Virus record (IMG/VR): IMGVR_UViG_3300030106_004741
Location: 1-62,378 of that record
Reading direction: 5' to 3' (one strand)
DNA length: 62,378 bases
DNA from: a virus
Position 1 is the first letter of the stretch, and each line of letters begins with the position of its first letter. The notes beneath the pieces are model-generated. The model was not told the origin of the DNA. It saw only the letters and a program-made list of their open reading frames with translations, and did no database searches. Both the position numbers and the translations under genes were made by a program. Positions 13,862 through 21,071 of this stretch are shown piece by piece.

Positions 13862-14223
13862 TGCGAGTTTTATTTTATTTATTATTATTCTTTACCACCC
13901 TGTGTATAGGGCAAGATTATATCCAAGAGGATAAGTTTGAGGAAGTGTTGAGTGAAGATATTGTAATAATTGAGTTTTATGCAGATTGGAACAAAGACAA
14001 TAAAATAGATTTAAAAGAATTTAAGGATGTGAAGTCTTATGTAGTAAATGTAGAAGACTGTCCCAATTTAACTAAAGAATACAAAATACTTTCTGTTCCT
14101 ACCCTAATTATTTTTAATAATAAAAAGGTGGTGGAAAAATATGAAGCTGATTTAACTTTTCAGTTATGTATAAAGGCAGCTAAAAAGAAAGTAGAAGAAT
14201 TAGTATTAAAGAAATTTATGTAA
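13861..14223 (+). CDS. Secreted thioredoxin-fold protein lacking the CXXC motif
   Basis: 120 residues, signal peptide 1-17 ending CIGQ. IVIIEFYADWNKDN (35-47) is the thioredoxin strand and active-site region, but the usual WCxxC is WNKDN; the cis-proline motif SVPTLIIF (P80) is kept. So it has the fold without the redox pair. One Cys (C67) remains in the mature chain. Probably periplasmic, perhaps a binding or chaperone protein for the other secreted proteins. Overlaps the previous stop by one base. Confidence 0.65.
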   Translation: MRVLFYLLLFFTTLCIGQDYIQEDKFEEVLSEDIVIIEFYADWNKDNKIDLKEFKDVKSYVVNVEDCPNLTKEYKILSVPTLIIFNNKKVVEKYEADLTFQLCIKAAKKKVEELVLKKFM

Positions 14224-14225
14224 GT

Positions 14226-14705
14226 ATGAAGTTGTCGAAAAATTTTTCTCTTTCGGAGTTTTTAAAATCTAATGTGGCTAAGCGTCACGGAATCTCTAAT
14301 TCTCCCGAAGAACATCATATTGAACAGATGAAGTTATTGTGTGAAAACACATTACAACCTATAAGAGATGGCATAGGTTCTATTGGTATTAATTCAGGAT
14401 TTAGGTCAAAAGAATTAAACAAAGCACTTGGTGGAGCTCATAAAATAAAAGATGGAGTTTATGTTGCTACAAGTCAACACTGTAAAGGACAAGCGGCAGA
14501 TTTAAAATTCAGAAACAAAGAAGGGAAGGTAGACAATAAGGTTATATGGGATTATGTTATAGAAGAAGGAGTTGAGTTCGACCAAATGATAAATGAATTT
14601 GATTTTGCATGGATACATATATCTTATAATCCTGAAGGAAATAGGTGTCAATTATTAGAGGCATATAAGGGTTCTAATGGAAAAACTAAATATAAAAAAG
14701 TATGA
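14226..14705 (+). CDS. Endolysin, M15-type peptidase
   Basis: 159 residues. INSGFRSKELNKALGG and SQHCKGQAADL, with WIHIS later, give the zinc-binding and catalytic set of the M15 D-Ala-D-Ala carboxypeptidase-like family (H85, D92, H131). It cleaves peptidoglycan cross-links or stem peptides for host lysis. No signal peptide, so it needs the holin encoded immediately downstream, which overlaps it by four bases. Confidence 0.88.
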   Translation: MKLSKNFSLSEFLKSNVAKRHGISNSPEEHHIEQMKLLCENTLQPIRDGIGSIGINSGFRSKELNKALGGAHKIKDGVYVATSQHCKGQAADLKFRNKEGKVDNKVIWDYVIEEGVEFDQMINEFDFAWIHISYNPEGNRCQLLEAYKGSNGKTKYKKV

Positions 14706-15076
14706 TAAAAGGATTTATAAAATCACTAATTGGAGATGCATCTACTATTATTGATGAAGTGGTTACATCTAAAGAAGAAAAAATAGCACTACGAAATGCT
14801 ATGAAAAAAATGTTATTAGAATCAGAAGTAGAGTTGCAAAAAAATGTGACAGAAAGGTGGAAGGCAGATATGCAATCCGACTCGTGGTTAAGTAAAAATG
14901 TAAGACCCCTTACATTAGCGTTTCTATTAGTTTCTACAGTTTTACTCATATTTATAGATGCGGGTTTTATTAACTTTGAAGTCAAAAATTCATGGGTAGA
15001 TTTATTACAGCTTGTCATGATTTCTGTAGTGGGGGCGTATTTTGGAGGTCGTTCACTTGAAAAAATTAAAAAATAA
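14702..15076 (+). CDS. Holin, 3TM-holin-like
   Basis: 124 residues: an N-terminal amphipathic helix, a charged coiled segment (KEEKIALRNAMKKMLLESEV), the motif RWKADMQSDSWLSKNVRPLT, then hydrophobic spans (about 73-92 and 98-115). This order is characteristic of the GTA_holin_3TM family. It should permeabilise the inner membrane to release the endolysin. Confidence 0.8.
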   Translation: MIKGFIKSLIGDASTIIDEVVTSKEEKIALRNAMKKMLLESEVELQKNVTERWKADMQSDSWLSKNVRPLTLAFLLVSTVLLIFIDAGFINFEVKNSWVDLLQLVMISVVGAYFGGRSLEKIKK

Positions 15077-15077
15077 T

Positions 15078-15197
15078 ATGGCACGAAAAAAAAGAATGAA
15101 AAACCCCTGTTGGAAAGGTTTTATTGCTTACGGAACAAAAATAAAAAAAGGAAAAAAAGTTCCTAATTGTGTTCGTAAAAAAAGGAAAAAAAGATGA
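15078..15197 (+). CDS. Tiny basic protein with NPCWKGF...KVPNCV motif
   Basis: 39 residues, MARKKRMKNPCWKGFIAYGT... to VPNCVRKKRKKR. The PCWKG-x(n)-GKKVPNCV pattern is, from memory, frequent in small marine-phage proteins and at the ends of virion proteins. Two Cys may bind metal. The stop overlaps the next ATG (ATGA). Function unknown. Confidence 0.6.
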   Translation: MARKKRMKNPCWKGFIAYGTKIKKGKKVPNCVRKKRKKR

Positions 15198-15493
15198 AAA
15201 TAACAAGCGCCAAAAAACAAGCGGCATTAAAAAATGCAGGAGTATCAGGTTTAAACAAACCTAAAAGAACACCCAATCACCCTACTAAATCTCATGTAGT
15301 AGTTACAGTTTGTGATGGTAAAATAAAAACTATTCGTTTTGGGGAACAAGGGGCAAGTACCGCGGGAAAACCTAAACAAGGAGAGTCAGATAGAATGAAA
15401 AAGAAAAGAAAATCTTTTAAATCTAGACATCGTAAAAATATAGCAAAAGGAAAGTGTTCGGCAGCGTATTGGGCGGATAAAGTAAAATGGTAA
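15194..15493 (+). CDS. Small basic marine-phage protein (RKSFKSRHRKN family)
   Basis: 99 residues. VCDGKIKTIRFGEQGAS forms a likely beta hairpin, followed by RMKKKRKSFKSRHRKNIAKG and SAAYWADKVKW. I recognise this C-terminal pattern from many environmental phages; function is not known to me. Strongly basic, so DNA- or RNA-contacting is plausible. Confidence 0.6.
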   Translation: MKITSAKKQAALKNAGVSGLNKPKRTPNHPTKSHVVVTVCDGKIKTIRFGEQGASTAGKPKQGESDRMKKKRKSFKSRHRKNIAKGKCSAAYWADKVKW

Positions 15494-15501
15494 AATTTTA
15501 C

Positions 15502-15509
15502 TATCTTTG
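15502..15509 (+). promoter_or_regulatory. TATCTTTG promoter box
   Basis: Exact box, 24 bases before ATG 15534. Would drive the tail-adaptor paralogues and the packaging genes. Confidence 0.7.
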
Positions 15510-15533
15510 TAGAATAATTTAAAATATAATATA

Positions 15534-15767
15534 ATGACAAAAAAAATAACTAATGAAGAGTTAAACTCTCTTAAAGAAAGTTTAAAAGCTCATAATGATT
15601 TAAAAATCAAACTAGGAGATACTGTTATTCAACAACAAAGTTTGTTGGCGGGAATGGCTAGATTAAGAACTGAGTTTGCAAAAGAAGAAAATAAACTAAT
15701 AGAAAAATATGGTAAAGACTCTCGTATTAATATGGAAACAGGAGAGGTTACCGAAATAAAAGAATAA
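15534..15767 (+). CDS. Small coiled-coil protein
   Basis: 77 residues, one long charged helix (NEELNSLKESLKAHNDLKIK..., then TEFAKEENKLIEKYG) ending RINMETGEVTEIKE. Likely dimer/trimer-forming. It precedes the tail adaptor cluster; could be a chaperone or linker for fibres. No specific family recognised. Confidence 0.6.
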   Translation: MTKKITNEELNSLKESLKAHNDLKIKLGDTVIQQQSLLAGMARLRTEFAKEENKLIEKYGKDSRINMETGEVTEIKE

Positions 15768-15770
15768 ACC

Positions 15771-16022
15771 ATGGGTAAAATCAGCACATACAACCAAATA
15801 GTTACACCTGCGTTAACGGACTTAGTTATAGGTACGGATATTAATGATAGTAATATAACTAAAAATTTTAGTGTTCAACAAATAATATCAATGTTGGGAG
15901 GTGGTAGTACGGGTGCAATAGTCATCTTACCTGAATATGGTAGTGATGGCGCGGCAGGTTCAGCAGGATTGGTTGCAGGTCAATTTTATCGTACAGGAGG
16001 AGATGTGAAAGTTAAATTATAA
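15771..16022 (+). CDS. Tail adaptor/fibre paralogue 1 (short)
   Basis: 83 residues. The N-terminal pattern ISTYNQIVTPALTDLVIGTD...TKNFSVQQI is shared with the next two genes; this TD-x2-IGTD...KNF block is common at the start of Bacteroidetes-phage tail fibres, probably for docking. The C-terminus is a short Gly/Ala-rich collagen-like stretch ending in a beta strand. Confidence 0.55.
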   Translation: MGKISTYNQIVTPALTDLVIGTDINDSNITKNFSVQQIISMLGGGSTGAIVILPEYGSDGAAGSAGLVAGQFYRTGGDVKVKL

Positions 16023-16025
16023 TGC

Positions 16026-16583
16026 ATGGGAAAGATAAGTACATACGATGTAAACTCTATTCCTGTGGGAACAGATATGTTAATTGGAACAGATGTTCAA
16101 TCCACTCCACCTAATCAAACTAAAAATTTTACGGTTAATCAATTAGCTGAGTATGCCCAAGGAGCATATATAACACAAAGAATTTCTATAAGTGGGGCTA
16201 ATGTGGTTTTGTCAAGTACAAATGCTATTACCCTAATAGAAGCTGCCCCTTCAGGTAAGGCAATTTTTCCTATTCAAATACTAGTAGATAACAACCCTTA
16301 TAGTGGGCCTCAATTTACCACAAGTGCCACTTCCACTTTAACTATTGGATACATTCAATCGGTAAGTGGGATTGCGGGAGATGGGCGCTTTGTAGATAGT
16401 TCAATTACAGCACATGCCCTATTCAATTCAACAGTGGGTAGAGTTTTATGGTATCGTCCACCTACTAATCAAGAAATTTTACCTGTAGGCAACGAGAGGC
16501 CATTGGGTTTTAGAACTACCAATATAACGGGAGGGGGTGATAATTTAAATATACACTTTACTATTACTTATAAGATTATTTAA
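16026..16583 (+). CDS. Tail adaptor/fibre paralogue 2
   Basis: 185 residues with the shared docking block (GTDMLIGTDV, then TKNFTVNQLAEYA) followed by a beta-rich body of about 130 residues ending LNIHFTITYKII. The body differs from its neighbours, fitting a modular tail protein with exchangeable tips. Possible receptor-binding role. Confidence 0.55.
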   Translation: MGKISTYDVNSIPVGTDMLIGTDVQSTPPNQTKNFTVNQLAEYAQGAYITQRISISGANVVLSSTNAITLIEAAPSGKAIFPIQILVDNNPYSGPQFTTSATSTLTIGYIQSVSGIAGDGRFVDSSITAHALFNSTVGRVLWYRPPTNQEILPVGNERPLGFRTTNITGGGDNLNIHFTITYKII

Positions 16584-16584
16584 A

Positions 16585-17187
16585 ATGGCAAAGATAGAGT
16601 CTTTTGAGATTGTAAACCCTGTGGAGGGAACAGATATAATGGTGGGGACAGATGTTAGTGAAGTTAATCGACCTGTTAAAAATTTTACAATAGACTCACT
16701 TTCTCCCTTACTGAATGGAGAGTGGTATGATTTTAAATACATAATGCCTAGAGAGGAAATTGAAAACCTTAATAACCCTGCGGGAGGAGGTAATGATGTA
16801 ACAACCTTTTTGCCCGCAAAACCAGGGGGGATGTGGGTGATAGATTTAAACACTTGGTATTGGAAAACAATATATAAAGATACTCCATGGCAACTTACAG
16901 GTTTTTCCTTTGGGTTTTTTTTTCCTTATTTTTATGGAACAGTAGTGAGTGGAGGTTCTTATTTTTACTATGCCAATGCTCAAAATGTAAATTATTCCAA
17001 ACTTGTGACTAACACCCAAAATGCCTTATGGAGATATAATGATAGTTATGATGCTAGCCAAAACAACACACTAGATATGACAAATACGAGTTTTGGAATG
17101 AGGTGGGCTTTTTTTGGAGAGGTTACAGGAGGAGGAGGGCATTGGGAGTTTGGATTTAGATATAGGTTTACAGAAATACAAACCTAA
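16585..17187 (+). CDS. Tail adaptor/fibre paralogue 3
   Basis: 200 residues: docking block (GTDIMVGTDV, then KNFTIDSLSPLL) and an aromatic, Gly-rich beta body (FSFGFFFPYFYG..., FGFRYRFTE). Unrelated in the body to paralogues 1 and 2. Probably another tail tip or fibre subunit. Confidence 0.55.
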   Translation: MAKIESFEIVNPVEGTDIMVGTDVSEVNRPVKNFTIDSLSPLLNGEWYDFKYIMPREEIENLNNPAGGGNDVTTFLPAKPGGMWVIDLNTWYWKTIYKDTPWQLTGFSFGFFFPYFYGTVVSGGSYFYYANAQNVNYSKLVTNTQNALWRYNDSYDASQNNTLDMTNTSFGMRWAFFGEVTGGGGHWEFGFRYRFTEIQT

Positions 17188-17214
17188 ATAATTAATAAAA
17201 TAAAATGAAAAACA

Positions 17215-17433
17215 ATGGATATAAGAAAAATTTCTGTAGGACCTGATTATAAATCAAGTTCTATGCATTATATTGTAGGTCAACCTGTTTTAAATGGAGC
17301 TTACACTATACATTTAATAAAACAAGAAAAGGATATGGTAAAGATTTGGATAGAACAAGATAATGAAATTATTTTGTGGAAATCTTTTAATCACAACATG
17401 CCTATTGCAACTGAATATAATATCAATTTCTAA
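17215..17433 (+). CDS. Small conserved hypothetical protein
   Basis: 72 residues, beta-rich: MDIRKISVGPDYKSSSMHYI, then VLNGAYTIHLIKQE and IWIEQDNEIILWKSF. I recognise the opening from marine phages but know no function. Overlaps the next start by one base. Confidence 0.55.
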   Translation: MDIRKISVGPDYKSSSMHYIVGQPVLNGAYTIHLIKQEKDMVKIWIEQDNEIILWKSFNHNMPIATEYNINF

Positions 17434-18014
17434 TGCAGTCGCCTTTTTATTTTATTGTTACACCTTTGTTAAACAAAAGGTATGACAACTCTAAGGTTAT
17501 TGGAGGTAAAGAAATTATTGTAAGTACATCAGATGAAGACCATAGGTTTTCCAATAGACACGCAAAAGTAATAAGTGTTCCATTAGGGTATGAGGGAGAT
17601 ATAGAAAAAGGAGATACTTTGTTGGTTCATCATAATGTTTTTAAGTTTTATCATGACATGAGGGGCAGACAAAGAAGTGGTAGAAGTTTTTTAAAAGATG
17701 ATTTATTTTTTGTAGATGAAGAACAGTTTTTTATGTATAAAAAACATAATTATGGGTTTTTGAAAACCAAATGGAATGCAATAAATCGATATTGTTTTGT
17801 TGAACCTGTAGATGTAGAAGATAGTATTATAAAAAAACCTTTACAACATGAACCATTAGTAGGTATTATGAGATATCCTAATAAATACTTAAAAAGCAAA
17901 GGAGTAAAAGAGGGGGATAAAGTTTCTTTTCAACCAGATAGTGAGTATGAATTTACGGTGGAAGGGAAAAAAATGTATCGTATATATGACCATCAAATTA
18001 CTATAAAATTATGA
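17433..18014 (+). CDS. Beta-barrel protein, possibly two GroES-like domains
   Basis: 193 residues. AKVISVPLGYEGDIEKGDTL with VHHNVFKFYHDMRG in the first half, and VGIMRYPNK...GVKEGDKVSFQPDSE ending MYRIYDHQITIKL in the second half, look like two repeats of a GroES-type barrel (strand, GD turn, strand). Fold inferred from pattern only; it may be a structural or assembly factor. Overlaps the oxygenase gene by four bases (ATGA). Confidence 0.4.
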   Translation: MQSPFYFIVTPLLNKRYDNSKVIGGKEIIVSTSDEDHRFSNRHAKVISVPLGYEGDIEKGDTLLVHHNVFKFYHDMRGRQRSGRSFLKDDLFFVDEEQFFMYKKHNYGFLKTKWNAINRYCFVEPVDVEDSIIKKPLQHEPLVGIMRYPNKYLKSKGVKEGDKVSFQPDSEYEFTVEGKKMYRIYDHQITIKL

Positions 18015-18466
18015 CTTTATTTGTATTAGATGATATATTGGCAAATCCCGATAAGTATGTACAAGATGCTTTAAAAAATCCTTTTGTGGATGTGGAAAAC
18101 TTTAAAGGAATACAACCACGAGCAAATGATGAGGTGGAGAATTTTGTGTTATCACTGTTTCCTGATTATACAGTGACATATAATTTTATTCGTCAATCAC
18201 CTTTTAAACAAATTGAGCCGAATTATATTCATACAGATGAAATGATGGGGGATAAAACAGTTTTAGTATATTTAAATAAGTATTATCCTGCAAATGCAGG
18301 AACAGTGTTATATGATAAAGATGAAGAAAAGTCTGTAAGAATTTACATGAAATATAACAGACTAGTTGTGTTTGATTCTCACGAAAAACACTCTAGAAAT
18401 TTGTATAATAATTTTGGTGAGAAAAATAATTCACGATTGGTGCAAGTTTTATTTTTAAAAAAATGA
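18011..18466 (+). CDS. 2-oxoglutarate/Fe(II) oxygenase-like protein
   Basis: 151 residues. Metal and cosubstrate residues are in the right order: H74-T-D76, a distal His in FDSHEKHSRN (H124 or H127), and R142 in SRLVQVLF, with GTVLYD strands between, as in prolyl-hydroxylase-like and DUF6445 oxygenases. It would hydroxylate an unknown substrate, perhaps a virion protein or a host surface molecule, since it sits between tail and packaging genes. Confidence 0.7.
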   Translation: MTLFVLDDILANPDKYVQDALKNPFVDVENFKGIQPRANDEVENFVLSLFPDYTVTYNFIRQSPFKQIEPNYIHTDEMMGDKTVLVYLNKYYPANAGTVLYDKDEEKSVRIYMKYNRLVVFDSHEKHSRNLYNNFGEKNNSRLVQVLFLKK

Positions 18467-18621
18467 GTGACAAGTTTGAATGGAGAAAAATGGATTGGAA
18501 GGAAATAAAAAAACTTACCAAACCCATGGTTCACCAAAGTAAAAAAAAATATAATAGAAAAAGAGATGGATTCAAAAGAATTAAAAATACAGATTATAGA
18601 AGCGGGGAGGAAGGCGGTTAG
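18463..18621 (+). CDS. Small basic protein upstream of terminase (52 residues)
   Basis: MSDKFEWRKMDWKEIKKLTK..., ending DYRSGEEGG. Begins by ATGA overlap with the oxygenase and overlaps the terminase small-subunit candidate by 56 bases. Basic and helical. Accepted for its tight coupling; function unknown. Confidence 0.5.
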   Translation: MSDKFEWRKMDWKEIKKLTKPMVHQSKKKYNRKRDGFKRIKNTDYRSGEEGG

Positions 18622-18847
18622 GCAATTAATAAAAGTGGCTAAAGAAGAAATAATTAAACCTGACCCTGAAGATGAACTTGCAGCGGATAGATTAAAAAAT
18701 GCCGCAGCCACAAAAAAATTAGCCATATTTGATGCGTTTGAAATTTTAACTCGTATTGATGTGGAGGAAGAAAATTTAGATAGTAGTAATAATAAAACCA
18801 AAAGTATTGACAGCAACCAAGGATTTGCCGAAAGAAGGTCTAAATAG
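18566..18847 (+). CDS. Putative terminase small subunit
   Basis: 93 residues, all-helical: MDSKELKIQIIEAGRKAVRQ, then LAADRLKNAAATKKLAIFDAFEILTRI. Its size, helix pattern and position overlapping the large terminase fit the small DNA-recognition subunit of Bacteroidetes phages. No clear helix-turn-helix seen, so this rests mainly on context. Confidence 0.5.
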   Translation: MDSKELKIQIIEAGRKAVRQLIKVAKEEIIKPDPEDELAADRLKNAAATKKLAIFDAFEILTRIDVEEENLDSSNNKTKSIDSNQGFAERRSK

Positions 18848-21071
18848 TTTGTATGCAAAAATGCATAACTATGTGTCTAAACAGGTATTAGCTAAAAAAA
18901 ACAAAGCTAAAACTTGGCAGTACGGGTATAATGAAAAATACGATTTTGTAAACATATCTAAAACAGGAAGAGTAGGAGAGATAATAAATGTGGCGGGGTT
19001 AAAAATAGGATTACCCTTAAGTCCTAAAGAGTGTCTTGCAAGACACACTGACAAATCACAACAGTATTGGGAAAGACACGACTTACCTAAACCTTTAAGT
19101 AAAATACAATCTATTTTTCAATGGAACACGCGTAGTAATGAATTTAAACAGTCATGGGTGGATTATATCGAAAAAGAGTTTGATAAAAGAGAAGAAGGCA
19201 CATGGTTTATGAACAAGGGTGTCCCCACATATATAACAGGTTCTCACTACATGTATTTACAATGGACAAATATAGATGTGGGGTATCCCGATTATCGTGA
19301 AGCCAATCGGATATTTTTTATTTTTTGGGAGGCATGTAAGGCGGACAATCGTTGTTTTGGGATGACTTATTTAAAAATTAGACGTTCAGGATTTTCTTAT
19401 ATGGGTTCTTCTGAATGTGTTCATATAGGAACATTAGCTAAAGATTCAAGGGTGGGTATATTATCTAAAACGGGTGCAGATGCTAAAAAAATGTTTACCG
19501 ATAAAGTAGTTCCTATATCTTCTCGATTACCTTTCTTTTTTAAACCTATACAAGACGGTATGGATAAACCTAAAACAGAATTAGCGTTTAGAGTTCCTGC
19601 ATCTAAGATAACTAAAAAGAATATGTATGAAATTGAAGAAGAAGAATTGCACGGACTAGATACAACTATCGATTGGAAAAACACAGACGAAAACTCTTAT
19701 GATGGAGAAAAATTATTATTATTGGTTCATGATGAAAGTGGTAAATGGGTGCGACCAAATAATATATTAAATAATTGGAGGGTTACTAAAACATGTTTAA
19801 GACTAGGTAGTAAAATTATTGGTAAATGTATGATGGGTTCAACATCTAATGCCTTAGATAAGGGGGGTGATAATTTTAAAAAACTATATGAAGATTCTAA
19901 TGTTTTAAAAAGAAATCAAAACGGACAAACTAAATCGGGTTTATATTCTTTATTTATTCCTATGGAATGGAACATGGAGGGATTTATTGATAGATATGGA
20001 ATGCCTGTATTTAAGAATCCAGAAAATAAAATTTTAGGGGTAGACAATGAATACATTAAAAATGGGGCAATAGACTATTGGGAGGCAGAGGTAGCATCTT
20101 TAAAAAATGACGCAGATGCTCTTAATGAATTTTATCGTCAATTTCCTAGAACAGAGTCACACGCTTTTAGAGATGAAAGTAAGTCCGCTTTATTTAATCT
20201 AACTAAAATTTATCAGCAAATTGATTATAATGATTCTATAATAATGGAACACCATGTAACGGTTGGTTCTTTTCAATGGGCAAATGGGGCTAAAGATACA
20301 AAGGTTATTTGGTCTCCCAATCCTAGAGGTAGGTTTAAAGTAAGTTGGATGCCCAATAAAAATTACCAAAACAAATTTATAGAAAAAAGGGGAATAAGAT
20401 TTCCTTGCAATGAACATTTAGGGGCGTTTGGGTGTGATTCTTATGATATTTCAGGAACAGTGGGAGGGGGAGGTTCGAATGGAGCATTACATGGGTTAAC
20501 TAAATTTAACATGGATGAAGCCCCTAGTAATGAGTTTTTTTTAGAATATGTGGCACGTCCCCAAACAGCTGAGTTGTTTTTTGAAGACGTGTTAATGGCG
20601 TGTGTTTTTTATGGTATGCCTATTTTAGTTGAAAACAATAAACCTCGTCTTTTATATCATTTTAAAAATCGTGGATACAGAGGATTTTCTTTAAATCGTC
20701 CCGATAAACATTTTACTAAACTTTCTAGAACGGAAAAAGAATTAGGAGGTATACCCAATTCTTCTGAAGATGTTAAACAATCTCATGCTGCAGCCATTGA
20801 ATCTTATATTGAAAAACATGTGGGATTAGATTTTACAGGAACATATAGAGATGCTGATGTTATGGGTACTCTACCGTTTAATAGAACCCTAGAAGATTGG
20901 GCAAGATTTGATATAAGTAATAGAACTAAATTTGATGCGAGTATTAGTTCAGGATTGGCAATTATGGCTAATCAAAAGCATCTTTATATGCCCGAACAGA
21001 AACAATCAAAAATAAGTGTTAACTTTGCAAGGTATACCAACAAAGGAATTTATAGTGAGCTCATAAAATGA
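18807..21071 (+). CDS. terL: Terminase large subunit
   Basis: 754 residues from a TTG start at 18807; the first ATG (18861) is an alternative. The N-terminal region has YITGSHYMYLQW, typical of Bacteroidetes-phage terminases. The Walker A is the divergent KIRRSGFS (near 190), and LLLLVHDESGKW (near 301-312) is the Walker B and catalytic region. Acidic residues for the RNase-H-like nuclease lie in the C-terminal half (for example GAFGCDSYD near 540). It drives ATP-dependent DNA packaging. It contains an AGTGTCTT-GC-AAGACACA element at 19030. Confidence 0.88.
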   Translation: MTATKDLPKEGLNSLYAKMHNYVSKQVLAKKNKAKTWQYGYNEKYDFVNISKTGRVGEIINVAGLKIGLPLSPKECLARHTDKSQQYWERHDLPKPLSKIQSIFQWNTRSNEFKQSWVDYIEKEFDKREEGTWFMNKGVPTYITGSHYMYLQWTNIDVGYPDYREANRIFFIFWEACKADNRCFGMTYLKIRRSGFSYMGSSECVHIGTLAKDSRVGILSKTGADAKKMFTDKVVPISSRLPFFFKPIQDGMDKPKTELAFRVPASKITKKNMYEIEEEELHGLDTTIDWKNTDENSYDGEKLLLLVHDESGKWVRPNNILNNWRVTKTCLRLGSKIIGKCMMGSTSNALDKGGDNFKKLYEDSNVLKRNQNGQTKSGLYSLFIPMEWNMEGFIDRYGMPVFKNPENKILGVDNEYIKNGAIDYWEAEVASLKNDADALNEFYRQFPRTESHAFRDESKSALFNLTKIYQQIDYNDSIIMEHHVTVGSFQWANGAKDTKVIWSPNPRGRFKVSWMPNKNYQNKFIEKRGIRFPCNEHLGAFGCDSYDISGTVGGGGSNGALHGLTKFNMDEAPSNEFFLEYVARPQTAELFFEDVLMACVFYGMPILVENNKPRLLYHFKNRGYRGFSLNRPDKHFTKLSRTEKELGGIPNSSEDVKQSHAAAIESYIEKHVGLDFTGTYRDADVMGTLPFNRTLEDWARFDISNRTKFDASISSGLAIMANQKHLYMPEQKQSKISVNFARYTNKGIYSELIK
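19030..19047. repeat. Palindrome AGTGTCTT-GC-AAGACACA (copy 3, inside terminase gene)
   Basis: Same arms as the intergenic copies, with the last base changed. Here it encodes part of the terminase N-terminus, so conservation may be by chance or by function. Confidence 0.5.

Noticed and set aside
20470-20490. GGTTCGAAT stretch resembling a tRNA T-loop
   Set aside because: No acceptor or anticodon stems around it; it is inside the terminase gene. No tRNA was found in the window.
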